Shown piece by piece: positions 26,941-37,944 of a stretch of DNA of 55,183 nucleotides. The notes under the pieces were generated by a model, which made no database searches, was not told the origin of the DNA, and saw only the letters and a list, made by a program, of their open reading frames with translations. Each line of letters begins with the position of its first letter. Positions within the stretch are counted from its first letter, which is position 1. The DNA is from JBFKQC01 sp041627895 (GTDB taxonomy: Bacteria; Pseudomonadota; Alphaproteobacteria; Rhodobacterales; Rhodobacteraceae), in NCBI GenBank assembly GCA_041627895.1, contig JBFKQC010000019.1, positions 1-55,183 on the forward strand, read 5' to 3'. The translations under genes were made by a program, and so were the position numbers.

Positions 26941-28725
26941 CTAGTGCCCGGCCTGCGCCGCGCCAGCACCGCGCGGAACGCGCACGCTTTCGACCAGATC
27001 CTTGATCTCCTGCGGCGGCTCCTTCGTCATGCCGGCGACAACGTAGGCCACCGCGAAGTTGATCACCGCTCCGATCGCGCCGAACGAGGTCGACTTGATC
27101 GTGAACAGAAGCGGGTCGGCATCCGTGAAGCTGTTGGTGCCCGGGATAAAGAACCAGCCCTTGTGCAGGAAGATGTAGATCAAGGTGACGGTCAGACCGG
27201 CGAGCATCCCCGCCACCGCGCCATGATTGTTGATCTTCTTCGAGAAGATACCCATCATCAGCGCCGGGAAGATCGAGGCCGCCGCAAGTCCGAAGGCCAG
27301 TGCCACGGTCTGCGCCGCGAAGCCCGGCGGGTTCAGACCCAGATACGTGGCCACCACAATCGCGAACGCCATGGCGATCCGCGCCGACAGAAGCTCACCT
27401 TTTTCCGAGATCCGCGGGTTGATCTGGCCCTTGATCAGGTCGTGGCTGACCGCAGAAGAGATCGCAAGCAACAGGCCCGCCGCGGTCGACAGCGCCGCCG
27501 CCAGACCGCCCGCCGCGACCAGGCCGATGACCCAGCCGGGTAGGTTGGCGATCTCGGGATTGGCCAGCACCAGGATGTCGCGGTTAAAGTTGGTCAGCTC
27601 GTTGCCTTCCCAACCGTTCGCCGCGGCACGCTCGGCCATCGCTTCGGACCCGTCGTTGTAGTACTGGATTCGGCCATCGCCGTTCTTGTCTTCCCAGTCG
27701 AGAAGACCGGTCTTTTGCCAGGTCAGCATCCAGTTATACTCGGGATCGGTCTCGATGGTCTCGACCGACACCGCCTCGCCTTCTGTTCCATTCGGCCAGA
27801 ACTGCTCGGTGATGTTCAGCCGCGCCATGCCGCCCACGGCCGGAGCCGTCAGGTAAAGCAGCGCGATGAACACCAGCGTCCAGCCGGCGGACCAGCGGGC
27901 ATCCGACACTTTCGGCACGGTAAAGAACCGCATGATCACGTGCGGCAGGCCGGCGGTGCCGATCATCAGCGACAGGGTGAAAAGCACCATGTTGAAGGTG
28001 TCACCGTGGTGCGCCGTGTACTCGTTGAAGCCCAGTTCGGTGACGATCTGATCGAGCTTCTGCAAGAGCGGCTCGCCGCTTTCGACGGTGCCGAAAAGGC
28101 CCAGGCCCGGGATCGGGTTGAAGGTCAACTGCAGCGAGATGAAGATCGCCGGGATCGTGTAGGCGAGGATCAGCACGCAGTACTGCGCAACCTGGGTGTA
28201 GGTCACGCCCTTCATGCCGCCGAACACCGCGTAGGCGAAGACGACGGCCGCACCGATCAGCAGGCCGGCGGTGTTGCTGACCTCCAGGAAGCGGCCGAAG
28301 GCCACGCCCACGCCGGTCATTTGGCCGATCACGTAGGTCACCGAGGCGACGATCAGGCAGATCACCGCGACCAGCCGCGCGGTCGACGAATAGAACCGGT
28401 CGCCGATGAATTCGGACACCGTGAACTTGCCGAACTTCCGAAGGTAGGGGGCGAGCAGCAGCGCCAACAGCACGTAGCCGCCGGTCCAGCCCATCAGGAA
28501 GGTCGAGTTGTCGTAGCCGACGAAAGCAATGAGGCCCGCCATCGAGATGAACGAGGCCGCCGACATCCAGTCGGCCGCCGTCGCCATCCCGTTGGTGACC
28601 GGGTGAACGCCGCGCCCGGCGGCGTAGAACTCGGATGTGGACCCGGCGCGGGCCCAGATCGCGATGCCGATGTAAAGCGCGAAGGACGCGCCCACGAACA
28701 GCAGGTTGATGGCAAATTGGCTCAT
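26941..28725 (-). CDS. actP: Sodium:solute (acetate) symporter, large subunit
   Basis: A 594-residue SSS-family transporter with about 13 membrane segments. The pattern FYAAGRGVHPVTNGMATAADW followed by MSAASFISMAGL is typical of the ActP / VC_2705 group that takes up acetate and other short carboxylates with sodium. A soluble insert of about 60 residues (about 310-375) is a feature of the VC_2705 group, distinguishing it from E. coli ActP. The DUF4212 gene lies 12 bp upstream; such pairs form two-component symporters. With acs and adk upstream, acetate is the likely substrate, though propionate is possible. Confidence 0.9.
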   Translation of the reverse strand: MSQFAINLLFVGASFALYIGIAIWARAGSTSEFYAAGRGVHPVTNGMATAADWMSAASFISMAGLIAFVGYDNSTFLMGWTGGYVLLALLLAPYLRKFGKFTVSEFIGDRFYSSTARLVAVICLIVASVTYVIGQMTGVGVAFGRFLEVSNTAGLLIGAAVVFAYAVFGGMKGVTYTQVAQYCVLILAYTIPAIFISLQLTFNPIPGLGLFGTVESGEPLLQKLDQIVTELGFNEYTAHHGDTFNMVLFTLSLMIGTAGLPHVIMRFFTVPKVSDARWSAGWTLVFIALLYLTAPAVGGMARLNITEQFWPNGTEGEAVSVETIETDPEYNWMLTWQKTGLLDWEDKNGDGRIQYYNDGSEAMAERAAANGWEGNELTNFNRDILVLANPEIANLPGWVIGLVAAGGLAAALSTAAGLLLAISSAVSHDLIKGQINPRISEKGELLSARIAMAFAIVVATYLGLNPPGFAAQTVALAFGLAAASIFPALMMGIFSKKINNHGAVAGMLAGLTVTLIYIFLHKGWFFIPGTNSFTDADPLLFTIKSTSFGAIGAVINFAVAYVVAGMTKEPPQEIKDLVESVRVPRGAGAAQAGH

Positions 28726-28737
28726 GATTTCATGCCC

Positions 28738-28998
28738 CTACTGTTCCTCGACGCCATGTTCGCGGTCGAGCTTGTTCATGCGCCAGGCGTAGAAGAAGAT
28801 CAGGGCCAGGAAGACCAGGATCGACCCCTGCTGGGCAAACCAGAACCCCAGGTCGGTACCGCCGACCGGGATCCACGAAATGAGCGGCCGCAGCAGGATG
28901 CCGAAGCCGAAGGACACCAGGGCCCAGATGACAAGACACCAGGTGATCAGGCGAATGTTCGCCTGCCAGTAGCCGCTGTCGGATTTGTTTTCAGACAT
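28738..28998 (-). CDS. DUF4212 small symporter subunit
   Basis: An 86-residue protein with two membrane segments (about 18-40 and 52-74). WQANIRLITWCLVIWALVSF is the typical DUF4212 beginning and FFYAWRMNKLDREHGV its end. Members are always next to VC_2705-type symporters and are regarded as their small subunit. It begins 63 bp after the adk stop, behind a GC hairpin, so its level may be set separately from adk. Confidence 0.9.
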   Translation of the reverse strand: MSENKSDSGYWQANIRLITWCLVIWALVSFGFGILLRPLISWIPVGGTDLGFWFAQQGSILVFLALIFFYAWRMNKLDREHGVEEQ

Positions 28999-29031
28999 TG
29001 TTCTCCTCCACTGAGGGTGTTTGGTAGGTGT

Positions 29032-29055
29032 CGGCCGGCCCTTTGCCGCCGGCCG
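29032..29055 (-). terminator. GC hairpin between adk and DUF4212 gene
   Basis: CGGCCGGC and GCCGGCCG form an 8-bp stem with an eight-base loop just after the adk stop. No T-run follows directly on the minus strand, so partial termination or mRNA processing is as likely as full termination. Confidence 0.45.
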
Positions 29056-29061
29056 GCGGGG

Positions 29062-29742
29062 TTAGGCCAGCGCCTCCTCGACGCAGGCGGAAAGGCGCTT
29101 GGATACCGCGCCGATGGCGCCCATGGCGTCCGCCCTGTGCAAGACGTCGCGGGATTCGTAGAACTCTTCGACCGGTGCGGTTTGTTCGGCATAGGCCGCC
29201 AACCGGGTCAGCACCGCCTCGGAGGTATCGTCGGCACGGCGGCCGAAGTCGCTGCCGCCGCACTTGTCGCAGACGCCCTCGGCCTGCGGCAGCTTGAAGC
29301 GGTCGTGGTAGCCTTCGCCACAGCCCGCGCAGGTGAAGCGGCCGCAGATGCGCTCGGCGATGCTCTCGTGATGTACGTCGAGGCTGATCGTCGCGGTGAC
29401 CGCACGGCCGCGTCCGGCCAGTATGCCCTCCAGCGCGTGGGCCTGGGCAACCGTACGCGGATATCCGTCGAAGATGACGCCGCCGAGATCGCCCCGATCC
29501 AACCGGTCGGCCAGGATCTTCGTGACGATCTCGTCGGGCACCAGCTCGCCGCGCTGCATGATGTCGGCGGCAGCGTCGCCGGCCGGCGTGCCGGCATTCA
29601 CCGCCTCGCGCAGCAGATCGCCAGTCGACAGCTGGGTCAGGCCGAAGCGCTCGGCCAAGAGCCGCGCCTGGGTGCCCTTGCCGGCGCCGGGGGCGCCGAG
29701 CAGCACCAGGTTCACGGTGGGATTTGCGGGGGATCCGTCCAT
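29062..29742 (-). CDS. adk: Adenylate kinase, long zinc-lid form
   Basis: Converts AMP and ATP to two ADP. The 226-residue protein has the P-loop GAPGAGKGTQA (about 16-26), the AMP site GDLLREAV, and a long LID with four cysteines C138, C141, C158 and C161 (CAGCG and CDKCGG) for zinc. It lies directly after acs, with a GGAGAG ribosome site. The gene order points to recycling of the AMP made by acetyl-CoA synthetase. It is probably a second copy, since housekeeping adk is usually among ribosomal protein genes; that copy is outside this window. Confidence 0.94.
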   Translation of the reverse strand: MDGSPANPTVNLVLLGAPGAGKGTQARLLAERFGLTQLSTGDLLREAVNAGTPAGDAAADIMQRGELVPDEIVTKILADRLDRGDLGGVIFDGYPRTVAQAHALEGILAGRGRAVTATISLDVHHESIAERICGRFTCAGCGEGYHDRFKLPQAEGVCDKCGGSDFGRRADDTSEAVLTRLAAYAEQTAPVEEFYESRDVLHRADAMGAIGAVSKRLSACVEEALA

Positions 29743-29754
29743 CTCTTTCTCTCC

Positions 29755-31722
<1,968 letters not shown>

Positions 31723-32125
31723 CGGATTACCTCCGTTGGTTGCGCCAGCCTCGGTGAGAAGCGGCCTTGAAAAATTCTATATCACAGATTGAAAAGCTTT
31801 TCTCAGTACTCTGGCGATAAATAGATTTTTTGTAAAATTTCTTACTAGGCGCCGCCGATTTCTTGTTAATGATTTCACAGCGCCGACATTCTCCTGATCC
31901 GCCAAAGGCTTGCGGGGCGCATCGTGTACCATTGCATGCAGACCAATCTGGCCGCACGAATTCATTATGCAGTTGCAGCATTCTCAGGTGTCTTGCGCTT
32001 TCCGATTTACGCTGTGGCGCCGGGAATATTTGGTCGAGGAGCCGGACCGCCCCGGCACCGCAGCCATGCACTTCGGCCGCATTCGCCGGGAACACAGACC
32101 CCTTCGAAGCCCGTTGAAACCGGGG
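31723..32125. promoter_or_regulatory. Leader and promoter region of acs
   Basis: These 403 bp between phaC and acs hold no credible gene. The part next to acs (about 31770-31880) is markedly AT-rich and contains the 12-bp palindrome GAAAAGCTTTTC (31791-31802), a possible operator, and GGAGGT just before the start codon. An open frame across it on the minus strand has no protein-like composition. I could not place a confident -35/-10 pair. Confidence 0.5.
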
Positions 32126-33898
32126 TCAGCGCGCCATCACGAAACTGCCCGGCGCCGGCTCCAGCGACTTGCGCTTGTCGGGCTTGCGGGCCTTGACCAT
32201 GTCGCCGGAATGCGGCTTCAGCCAATCGATCCAGTGCGGCCACCAGCTGCCCTCGTGCTCCTTGGCCTTCGCCAGGAAGCCGTCGGCTGTCTTCGGGTAT
32301 TTGTCGGCGGTGCGGTAGCCGTATTTCATCCGCTTGCCCGGCGGGTTGATGACGCCGGCGATATGGCCCGACCCGCCAAGGACGAACTCCACCTCGCCGC
32401 CCAGAAGCCGAGTGGCGGGATAGATCGAGGTCCAGGGCGCGATGTGATCCTCCTTGGTCGCGAGGATGAAGCACGGCGTCTTCACCTTGCCGATGTCGAT
32501 CTTCACCCCGTCCATCTCCAGCCCGCCGGGCTGGCGCAGCTTGTTCTGCAGGTAGACCTGTTCCAGGTACCAAAGCAGCATCGCCCGCGGCAGGCGCGTC
32601 GAGTCGGAGTTCCAATAGAGCAGATCGAAGGCGCGCGGCTTGTTCCCCCGCAAGTAATTCCGATCGTAGAACGACCAGATCAGGTCGTTCTCTCGCAGCA
32701 TCGAGAACATGTCCTGCAGGTGATAGGCCTCCAGATAGCCGGTCTCGGCCATGTGCTCGCGCAGCAACTCCAGCCGGTTCTCGTCGATGAAGACGCCGAT
32801 CTCGCCGACATCCTCGAAATCGACCATCGTCGCCAGCGTGGTGGCCGAGGCGATCCGGTCGTCGCGCTTGCCGGCAAGATAGCCCAGCATCGACGTCACC
32901 AGGATGCCGCCGATGCAGAAGCCCAGGATGTTTGCCTTCTTCTCGCCGGTGATCTCGCGCATCGCGTCGAGTGCGGCGAGCGGGCCGAGGCGCATGTAGT
33001 CTGTGAAATCCAGATCGGCGTGCTCTTTCGTCGGATTGACCCAGGAGATCACGAAGACCGTGTGCCCCTCGTCGAGCGCGTAACGAATCAGGCTGTTCTT
33101 CGGCTGCAGGTCGAGAATGTAGAACTTGTTGATCCAGGCCGGCACGAACAGGATCGGCACCCGGTGTTGTTTCTCGGTGCGCGGGTGGTATTGAATGAGT
33201 TGGATCAACTCGTTCTGGAAAACCACCTCGCCCTCGGTGGTGGCGATGTCCTTGCCCACGTCGTAGGCCTGCGCGTCGTTTGTCGCTATGTCGAGCCGGC
33301 CCTCGCCGCGTTCTAGATCGTTCAAGAGGTTCTCGACCCCATCGAGCACGCTTTGCCCACCGGTTTCCAATGCGTGCTCGCGCGCGGCCGGGTTGGTGGC
33401 GAGGTAATTGGCGGGCGACAGAGCGCTCAGCGCCTGCCGGGTGAAAAAGCTAACGCGCAGGTGGTCGCGGTCGCCCTTGGCCAGGTCGTCGAGCAGGCTG
33501 CCGACGGTGTCTTCGAAGACCAGGAAAGCGTCGCGGAACGACCGCGCCACCGGGTCCTCCGACCAACTCTTGTCGGCAAAGCGGCGGTCGCGCGGGGCGT
33601 CGTCCGAGCCCGCCTTGCCCGTCAGCATTGCCGCCCAGACCTGCGCGAGCCCTGTGGTGGCCCGCATCTGCGCCGACCAGAGCTTGGCCGGGTCGCCCAT
33701 AAGGCCGGCCCAGAACGCCGTGTATGCTTTGCCCAAGGTCGCGGCGTCCATCAGCGCGTATTCGGACCCCGTGGCTTGGGCCACCATCCGCTCCTGCATC
33801 TTCGGGCTCAGTGCCAGCGCGCGCTGGCTGAGCGCCATCATCCGCTGCGCCGCCTCGACGAGATCCGGTGTCGCCGGTTCCTGCTGATCGTTCGGCAT
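32126..33898 (-). CDS. phaC: Class I polyhydroxyalkanoate synthase
   Basis: Polymerises 3-hydroxyacyl-CoA into PHA granules. The 590-residue length is that of class I synthases. The PhaC N-terminal domain covers about 70-250. The lipase-box-like site GFCIGG carries the catalytic C328, and later EDHIAPWTSIYPAT and GGSGHIAGVINPP provide the Asp and His regions. The start MPNDQQEPATPDLV (33898) is preferred because AGGAGGAGGGCG lies just upstream; the longer frame is read-through. It is the fourth gene of phaB-prpE-bktB-phaC, 52 bp after bktB with a hairpin between. Confidence 0.94.
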   Translation of the reverse strand: MPNDQQEPATPDLVEAAQRMMALSQRALALSPKMQERMVAQATGSEYALMDAATLGKAYTAFWAGLMGDPAKLWSAQMRATTGLAQVWAAMLTGKAGSDDAPRDRRFADKSWSEDPVARSFRDAFLVFEDTVGSLLDDLAKGDRDHLRVSFFTRQALSALSPANYLATNPAAREHALETGGQSVLDGVENLLNDLERGEGRLDIATNDAQAYDVGKDIATTEGEVVFQNELIQLIQYHPRTEKQHRVPILFVPAWINKFYILDLQPKNSLIRYALDEGHTVFVISWVNPTKEHADLDFTDYMRLGPLAALDAMREITGEKKANILGFCIGGILVTSMLGYLAGKRDDRIASATTLATMVDFEDVGEIGVFIDENRLELLREHMAETGYLEAYHLQDMFSMLRENDLIWSFYDRNYLRGNKPRAFDLLYWNSDSTRLPRAMLLWYLEQVYLQNKLRQPGGLEMDGVKIDIGKVKTPCFILATKEDHIAPWTSIYPATRLLGGEVEFVLGGSGHIAGVINPPGKRMKYGYRTADKYPKTADGFLAKAKEHEGSWWPHWIDWLKPHSGDMVKARKPDKRKSLEPAPGSFVMAR

Positions 33899-33921
33899 TT
33901 CGCCCTCCTCCTCGATCCGGA

Positions 33922-33944
33922 CGGGGCGCCCTGGGGACGCCCCG
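33922..33944 (-). terminator. Intercistronic hairpin bktB-phaC
   Basis: CGGGGCG and CGCCCCG form a 7-bp perfect stem with a nine-base loop between the bktB stop and the phaC ribosome site. It lacks a T-run and may be an mRNA stabiliser or weak attenuator. Confidence 0.35.
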
Positions 33945-33950
33945 ACCAGC

Positions 33951-35135
33951 TTAGTTGAGCCGTTCGAAGGCCAGCGCGATGCCCTGGCCGCCACCGATGC
34001 ACATGGTCACCAGGCCGTACTTGCCGCCGATGCGCTCCAGTTCGTAGAGCGCCTTGATCGAGATGATCGCGCCCGTGGCGCCGATTGGGTGGCCAAGCGC
34101 GATGGCGCCGCCGTTGGGGTTCACGTTGTCGGTGTTCAGCCCCAGCGCGGCATTCACGGCGCAGGCCTGCGCGGCGAAGGCCTCGTTGGATTCGATCACG
34201 TCGAACTGATCGGTGGTCATGTTCAGCCTCTTTAGAAGCTTGGTCACCGCGGGCACCGGCCCGATACCCATCACCTCGTGGCGCACGCCGGCATGGGCAT
34301 AGCCCAGAAGCCTCGCGCGCGGCTTCAGCCCGGCCTTGTCGGCGGCTTCCGCCGAGGCCAGCACTAGCGCGGCGGCGCCGTCATTGATGCCAGAGGCGTT
34401 GCCGGCGGTCACCGTGCCGTCCTTCTGGAAGGCCGGCCGCAGCTTGGCGAGACTTTCCATCGTTGTGCCGGCCTTGGGGTGTTCGTCCGTGTCAAACGCC
34501 ACCATCTCGCGCCGCACCTTCACCTCGATGGGCAGAATCTGGTCCTTGAACCGGCCCGCCTCGATGGCGGCCGTGGCCCGCTTTTGGCTTTCGACGGCGA
34601 AAGCGTCCTGCTGTTCGCGGGTGATCTGGTTCTCCGCCGCGACGTTCTCTGCGGTAACGCCCATGTGGCCCACGCCGAACGGATCGTTCAGCGCGCCGAT
34701 CATCATGTCGGTGAAGGACACGTCGCCCATCTTCTCGCCGTGCCGGATCGCCCGCGTCGAGTGCGGCGAGCGCGACATGCTCTCGGCGCCGCCGGCCAGC
34801 GCGTAATCGACATCGCCCAGCATGATGTGCTGCGCCGCCGACACGATGGCCTGCGCGCCCGAGCCGCAGAGCCGGTTCACCGTCAGGCCCGGCGCGTCCT
34901 CGGACACGCCCGCCTCGACGGCAGCGACGCGGCCGAGATACATGTCGCGCGGCTCGGTGTTGATCACGTGGCCGAAAACCGAGGTGCCAATCTGCGCCGG
35001 ATCGACCTGCGACCGCTTCATCGCTTCTTTCGCCACCGCCGCGGCCAGAGCCGTTGGGGCGGTACCGGCGAGCGCGCCGCCGAAAGTGCCGATTGCGGTG
35101 CGCACACCATCGAGGATGACGACTTCATTTGCCAT
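33951..35135 (-). CDS. bktB: Beta-ketothiolase (acetyl-CoA acetyltransferase), BktB-like
   Basis: Condenses two acyl-CoA units; 394 residues. The nucleophile is C90 in VNRLCGSG, with GGAIALGHPIGATG and VTMCIGGGQG supplying the second His and Cys. Sequence features such as INTEPRDMYLGRVAAVEAGV and GHMGVTAENVA resemble BktB of Cupriavidus, which also accepts propionyl-CoA and so allows 3-hydroxyvalerate units. Next to prpE this supports C5 monomer synthesis. The start MANEVVILDGVRTAIGTFGG is at 35135, after AAAGGAAA. It follows prpE by 23 bp. Confidence 0.92.
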   Translation of the reverse strand: MANEVVILDGVRTAIGTFGGALAGTAPTALAAAVAKEAMKRSQVDPAQIGTSVFGHVINTEPRDMYLGRVAAVEAGVSEDAPGLTVNRLCGSGAQAIVSAAQHIMLGDVDYALAGGAESMSRSPHSTRAIRHGEKMGDVSFTDMMIGALNDPFGVGHMGVTAENVAAENQITREQQDAFAVESQKRATAAIEAGRFKDQILPIEVKVRREMVAFDTDEHPKAGTTMESLAKLRPAFQKDGTVTAGNASGINDGAAALVLASAEAADKAGLKPRARLLGYAHAGVRHEVMGIGPVPAVTKLLKRLNMTTDQFDVIESNEAFAAQACAVNAALGLNTDNVNPNGGAIALGHPIGATGAIISIKALYELERIGGKYGLVTMCIGGGQGIALAFERLN

Positions 35136-35158
35136 GCCGAGTTTCCTTTCTTTCGGGA

Positions 35159-37054
35159 TCAACTGGTGGGTTCGCCAAGGCCGCCGATCCGTTCGGCAAT
35201 GGCATCGAGTACGCTTGTGTCGTCGATGGTCGCGGGCATTTTCCACGGGGTGCCGTCCGCGATCGACACCATGGTGCCACGCAGGATCTTGCCCGACCGG
35301 GTTTTCGGCAGCGCGTCGACCACGAGGCATTTCTTGAAGGCGGCAACGGGCCCAATCTCCTTGCGGACCAGCGCGATGCATTCGGCCTCGATCTCGGCCT
35401 CGTCGCGCGCCGCACCTGCGTTCAGGCAGACCAGCCCCAGTGGCGACTGCCCCTTGAGCTTGTCGGAAATGCCGATCACGGCGCATTCGGCGACATCGGG
35501 ATGGGACGACAAGACCTCCTCCATCGCGCCTGTCGAAAGCCTGTGCCCGGCGACGTTGATGACATCGTCCGTTCTTGCCATGATGTAGATGTAGCCATCC
35601 TCGTCAACCATTCCGGCATCGCCGGTCTCGTAGTAGCCGGGGAAGGCGTCGAGATAGCTTTTACGGAACCGTCCTTCCGCGTTCCAGAGGGTCGGCAGCG
35701 TGCCGGGCGGCAGCGGCAGCCGTATCGCGATGGCGCCCAGCGTGCCGGACGGCACCGGCTTGCCCGCATCGTCGAGGATGTCGATGGCGTAGCCGGGCAT
35801 GGGAACCGCCGGAGAGCCCGGCTTTGTCGGCAGTTCCTCGATCCCCAGCGGGTTGGCGGCGATGGCCCAGCCGGTCTCGGTCTGCCACCAGTGGTCGATG
35901 ACCGGCTTTCCCAGATGTGTCTGCGCCCACTTGATCGTGTCGGGGTCGGCGCGCTCGCCGGCGAGGAACAGCGCCTGCATGCCGCTGAGGTCGTATTTCT
36001 TCAGGTACTCCGCGTTCGGATCCTCGCGCTTGATGGCACGCAGTCCGGTAGGCGCGGTGAAGAGGACCTTGACGCGGTGTTCCTCGATGACCCGCCAGAA
36101 GGTGCCGGGATCGGGGGTGCCGCCGGGCTTGCCCTCGAAGACCACGGTGGTGCAGCCGGCGAGCAGCGGTGCATAGCAGATATAGCTGTGGCCGACGACC
36201 CAGCCGACGTCCGACGCCGCCCAGAACACGTCGCCGGCCTCGACGTTGTAGAGGTGCTTCATCGTCCAGAGCAGCGCCACCATGTGCCCGCCGCTATGGC
36301 GCACCACGCCCTTGGGCTGGCCAGTGGTTCCGGACGTGTAGAGGATGTAGAGCGGATCGGCCCCGCCCACACGTGTGCAGCCCACAGGTTCCGCGGCGAC
36401 CACAGCGTCGGCCCAGTCCAGATCGCGGCCGTCCACCATCGCCGCCTCGGCCTGCGGCCGTTGTAGGACGACGGTGAAGTCCGGCTTGTGGTCCGACAGG
36501 TCAATCGCTTCGTCGAGCAGCGGTTTGTACGCGATCACTCGCTTGCCTTCGATGCCGCAGGAGGCGCTTAGCACCGCCTTGGGCGCCGCGTCATTGATCC
36601 GCACCGCCAGCTCGTTGGCCGCGAATCCGCCGAAGACCACCGAATGCACCGCGCCAATCCGGGCGCAGGCCAGCATCGCCACCAGCGCCTCGGGGACCAT
36701 CGGCATGTAGATCACCACGCGGTCGCCCTTGCCCACGCTTCGCGCCGCCAGCACGCCCGCCAGCCGCGACACCTGGTCCAGAAGCTCGGCATAGGTGACG
36801 CGCGCCTTTGTGTCGGTCACAGGGCTGTCATAGATGATCGCCGCCTGGGCGCCGCGCCCCGCCGCGACATGCCGGTCCAGCGCGTTGTGGCACGTGTTGG
36901 CCTCTGCATCGGCGAACCAGCGGTAAAGCGGCGCGTCGCTGTCATCGAGCACCGTCTGTGGCGCGCGGGTCCAGTCGACCGCCTGCGCCGCCTCAGCCCA
37001 GAACGCTTCCGGGTCGGCCTGCCAATTGGCGTAAACGTCCGAATACGTGCTCAT
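35159..37054 (-). CDS. prpE: Propionate--CoA ligase
   Basis: A 631-residue acyl-CoA synthetase activating propionate. It has ILYTSGTTGQPKGVVR, DHWWQTETGWAI and the C-terminal PKTRSGKILRGTM with the catalytic lysine. Compared with acs, the N-terminus MSTYSDVYANWQADPEAFW and FTAPTGLRAIKREDP are PrpE-type. The start has a strong GAGGGGGGGA site. It lies 25 bp after phaB inside the PHA operon, which is an unusual and telling placement: propionyl-CoA is made where BktB and PhaC can use it. Confidence 0.93.
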   Translation of the reverse strand: MSTYSDVYANWQADPEAFWAEAAQAVDWTRAPQTVLDDSDAPLYRWFADAEANTCHNALDRHVAAGRGAQAAIIYDSPVTDTKARVTYAELLDQVSRLAGVLAARSVGKGDRVVIYMPMVPEALVAMLACARIGAVHSVVFGGFAANELAVRINDAAPKAVLSASCGIEGKRVIAYKPLLDEAIDLSDHKPDFTVVLQRPQAEAAMVDGRDLDWADAVVAAEPVGCTRVGGADPLYILYTSGTTGQPKGVVRHSGGHMVALLWTMKHLYNVEAGDVFWAASDVGWVVGHSYICYAPLLAGCTTVVFEGKPGGTPDPGTFWRVIEEHRVKVLFTAPTGLRAIKREDPNAEYLKKYDLSGMQALFLAGERADPDTIKWAQTHLGKPVIDHWWQTETGWAIAANPLGIEELPTKPGSPAVPMPGYAIDILDDAGKPVPSGTLGAIAIRLPLPPGTLPTLWNAEGRFRKSYLDAFPGYYETGDAGMVDEDGYIYIMARTDDVINVAGHRLSTGAMEEVLSSHPDVAECAVIGISDKLKGQSPLGLVCLNAGAARDEAEIEAECIALVRKEIGPVAAFKKCLVVDALPKTRSGKILRGTMVSIADGTPWKMPATIDDTSVLDAIAERIGGLGEPTS

Positions 37055-37079
37055 CTGTTCCCCCCCTCACTCGGCGCGA

Positions 37080-37805
37080 TCAGCTGAAGAACTGGCCGCC
37101 ATTGGCCGAGATCGTCGAGCCGGTGATAAAGCCCGCCTCGTCCGAGGCCAGGAACACGACGCAGCGCGCGATCTCTTCCGGCTCGCCCAGGCGGCCCACG
37201 GGTATCTGCGGCAGGATGTGCTTGTTCAGAATGTCCTCGTCGATGGCGCGCACCATCTCGGTGCCGATATAGCCGGGGCAGACCGCGTTCACGGTGATGC
37301 CCGCCCGCGCGCCTTCCTGCGCCAGCGCCCGGGTGAAGCCGATGTCACCCGCCTTGGCCGAGGAATAGTTCGACTGCCCCGCCTGGCCCTTCTGACCGTT
37401 GACCGAAGAGATGTTTATGACGCGGCCGAACTTGCGCTCGCGCATGCCACCCCATACCGGGTGGGTCATGTGAAAGAGCCCGTTAAGGTTGGTGTTGATG
37501 ACGGCGTCCCACTTGTCCTTGGTCATCTTGTGGAACATCGCGTCGCGGGTGATGCCGGCGTTGTTCACCAGCACGCAGACCGGCCCCAGATCGGCCTCGA
37601 CCTTCGCCACGCCCTCGACGCAGGCGTCGTAATCGGCGACCGACCATTTGTAGGTGGCGATCCCGGTCTCTTCAGTGAACTTCGCCGCAGCTTCGTCGTT
37701 GCCCGCGTAGTTCGCCGCAACCTCGTAGCCCGCTGCCTTGAGCGCCTTGCTGATCGCGGCTCCAATGCCGCGGGTGCCGCCGGTAACCAATGCAACTTTC
37801 GCCAT
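37080..37805 (-). CDS. phaB: Acetoacetyl-CoA reductase
   Basis: A 241-residue short-chain dehydrogenase that reduces acetoacetyl-CoA with NADPH to (R)-3-hydroxybutyryl-CoA. The cofactor motif TGGTRGIG is at the N-terminus. The catalytic serine, tyrosine and lysine are in NISSVNGQKGQAGQSNYSSAKAG; NGQKGQ[FA]GQ[TS]NY is the PhaB signature. The start MAKVALVTGG is at 37805 behind GGGAGG; the longer frame is not homologous. It is the first gene of the PHA operon and faces scfR. Confidence 0.95.
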   Translation of the reverse strand: MAKVALVTGGTRGIGAAISKALKAAGYEVAANYAGNDEAAAKFTEETGIATYKWSVADYDACVEGVAKVEADLGPVCVLVNNAGITRDAMFHKMTKDKWDAVINTNLNGLFHMTHPVWGGMRERKFGRVINISSVNGQKGQAGQSNYSSAKAGDIGFTRALAQEGARAGITVNAVCPGYIGTEMVRAIDEDILNKHILPQIPVGRLGEPEEIARCVVFLASDEAGFITGSTISANGGQFFS

Positions 37806-37944
37806 ATGGTCCTCCCATATCGACCCGGCCTCCTCGCCGGGCTTTGGCAGGCAGGTAGGCGGAAACACGTCTATGCGTCGAGGGCTGAATGAGTTACAAT
37901 GCTAATAATTGCAAATTGCGATATGCGATATGTGAAAAGGTGAA
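37806..37944. promoter_or_regulatory. Divergent phaB-scfR control region
   Basis: This 139-bp gap holds an AT-rich stretch next to scfR with AATTGCAAATT (37907-37917), a palindrome containing TTGCAA, directly followed by two tandem GCGATAT heptamers (37918-37931). TTTGC/GCAAA half-sites are known targets of ScfR-family regulators, so binding by the neighbouring protein to control itself and phaB is plausible. No exact promoter could be set. Confidence 0.5.

Noticed and set aside
31727..32095. 122-residue open frame on the minus strand upstream of acs
   Set aside because: It covers the AT-rich leader, has no domain-like composition and overlaps the likely acs promoter and ribosome site; treated as non-coding.
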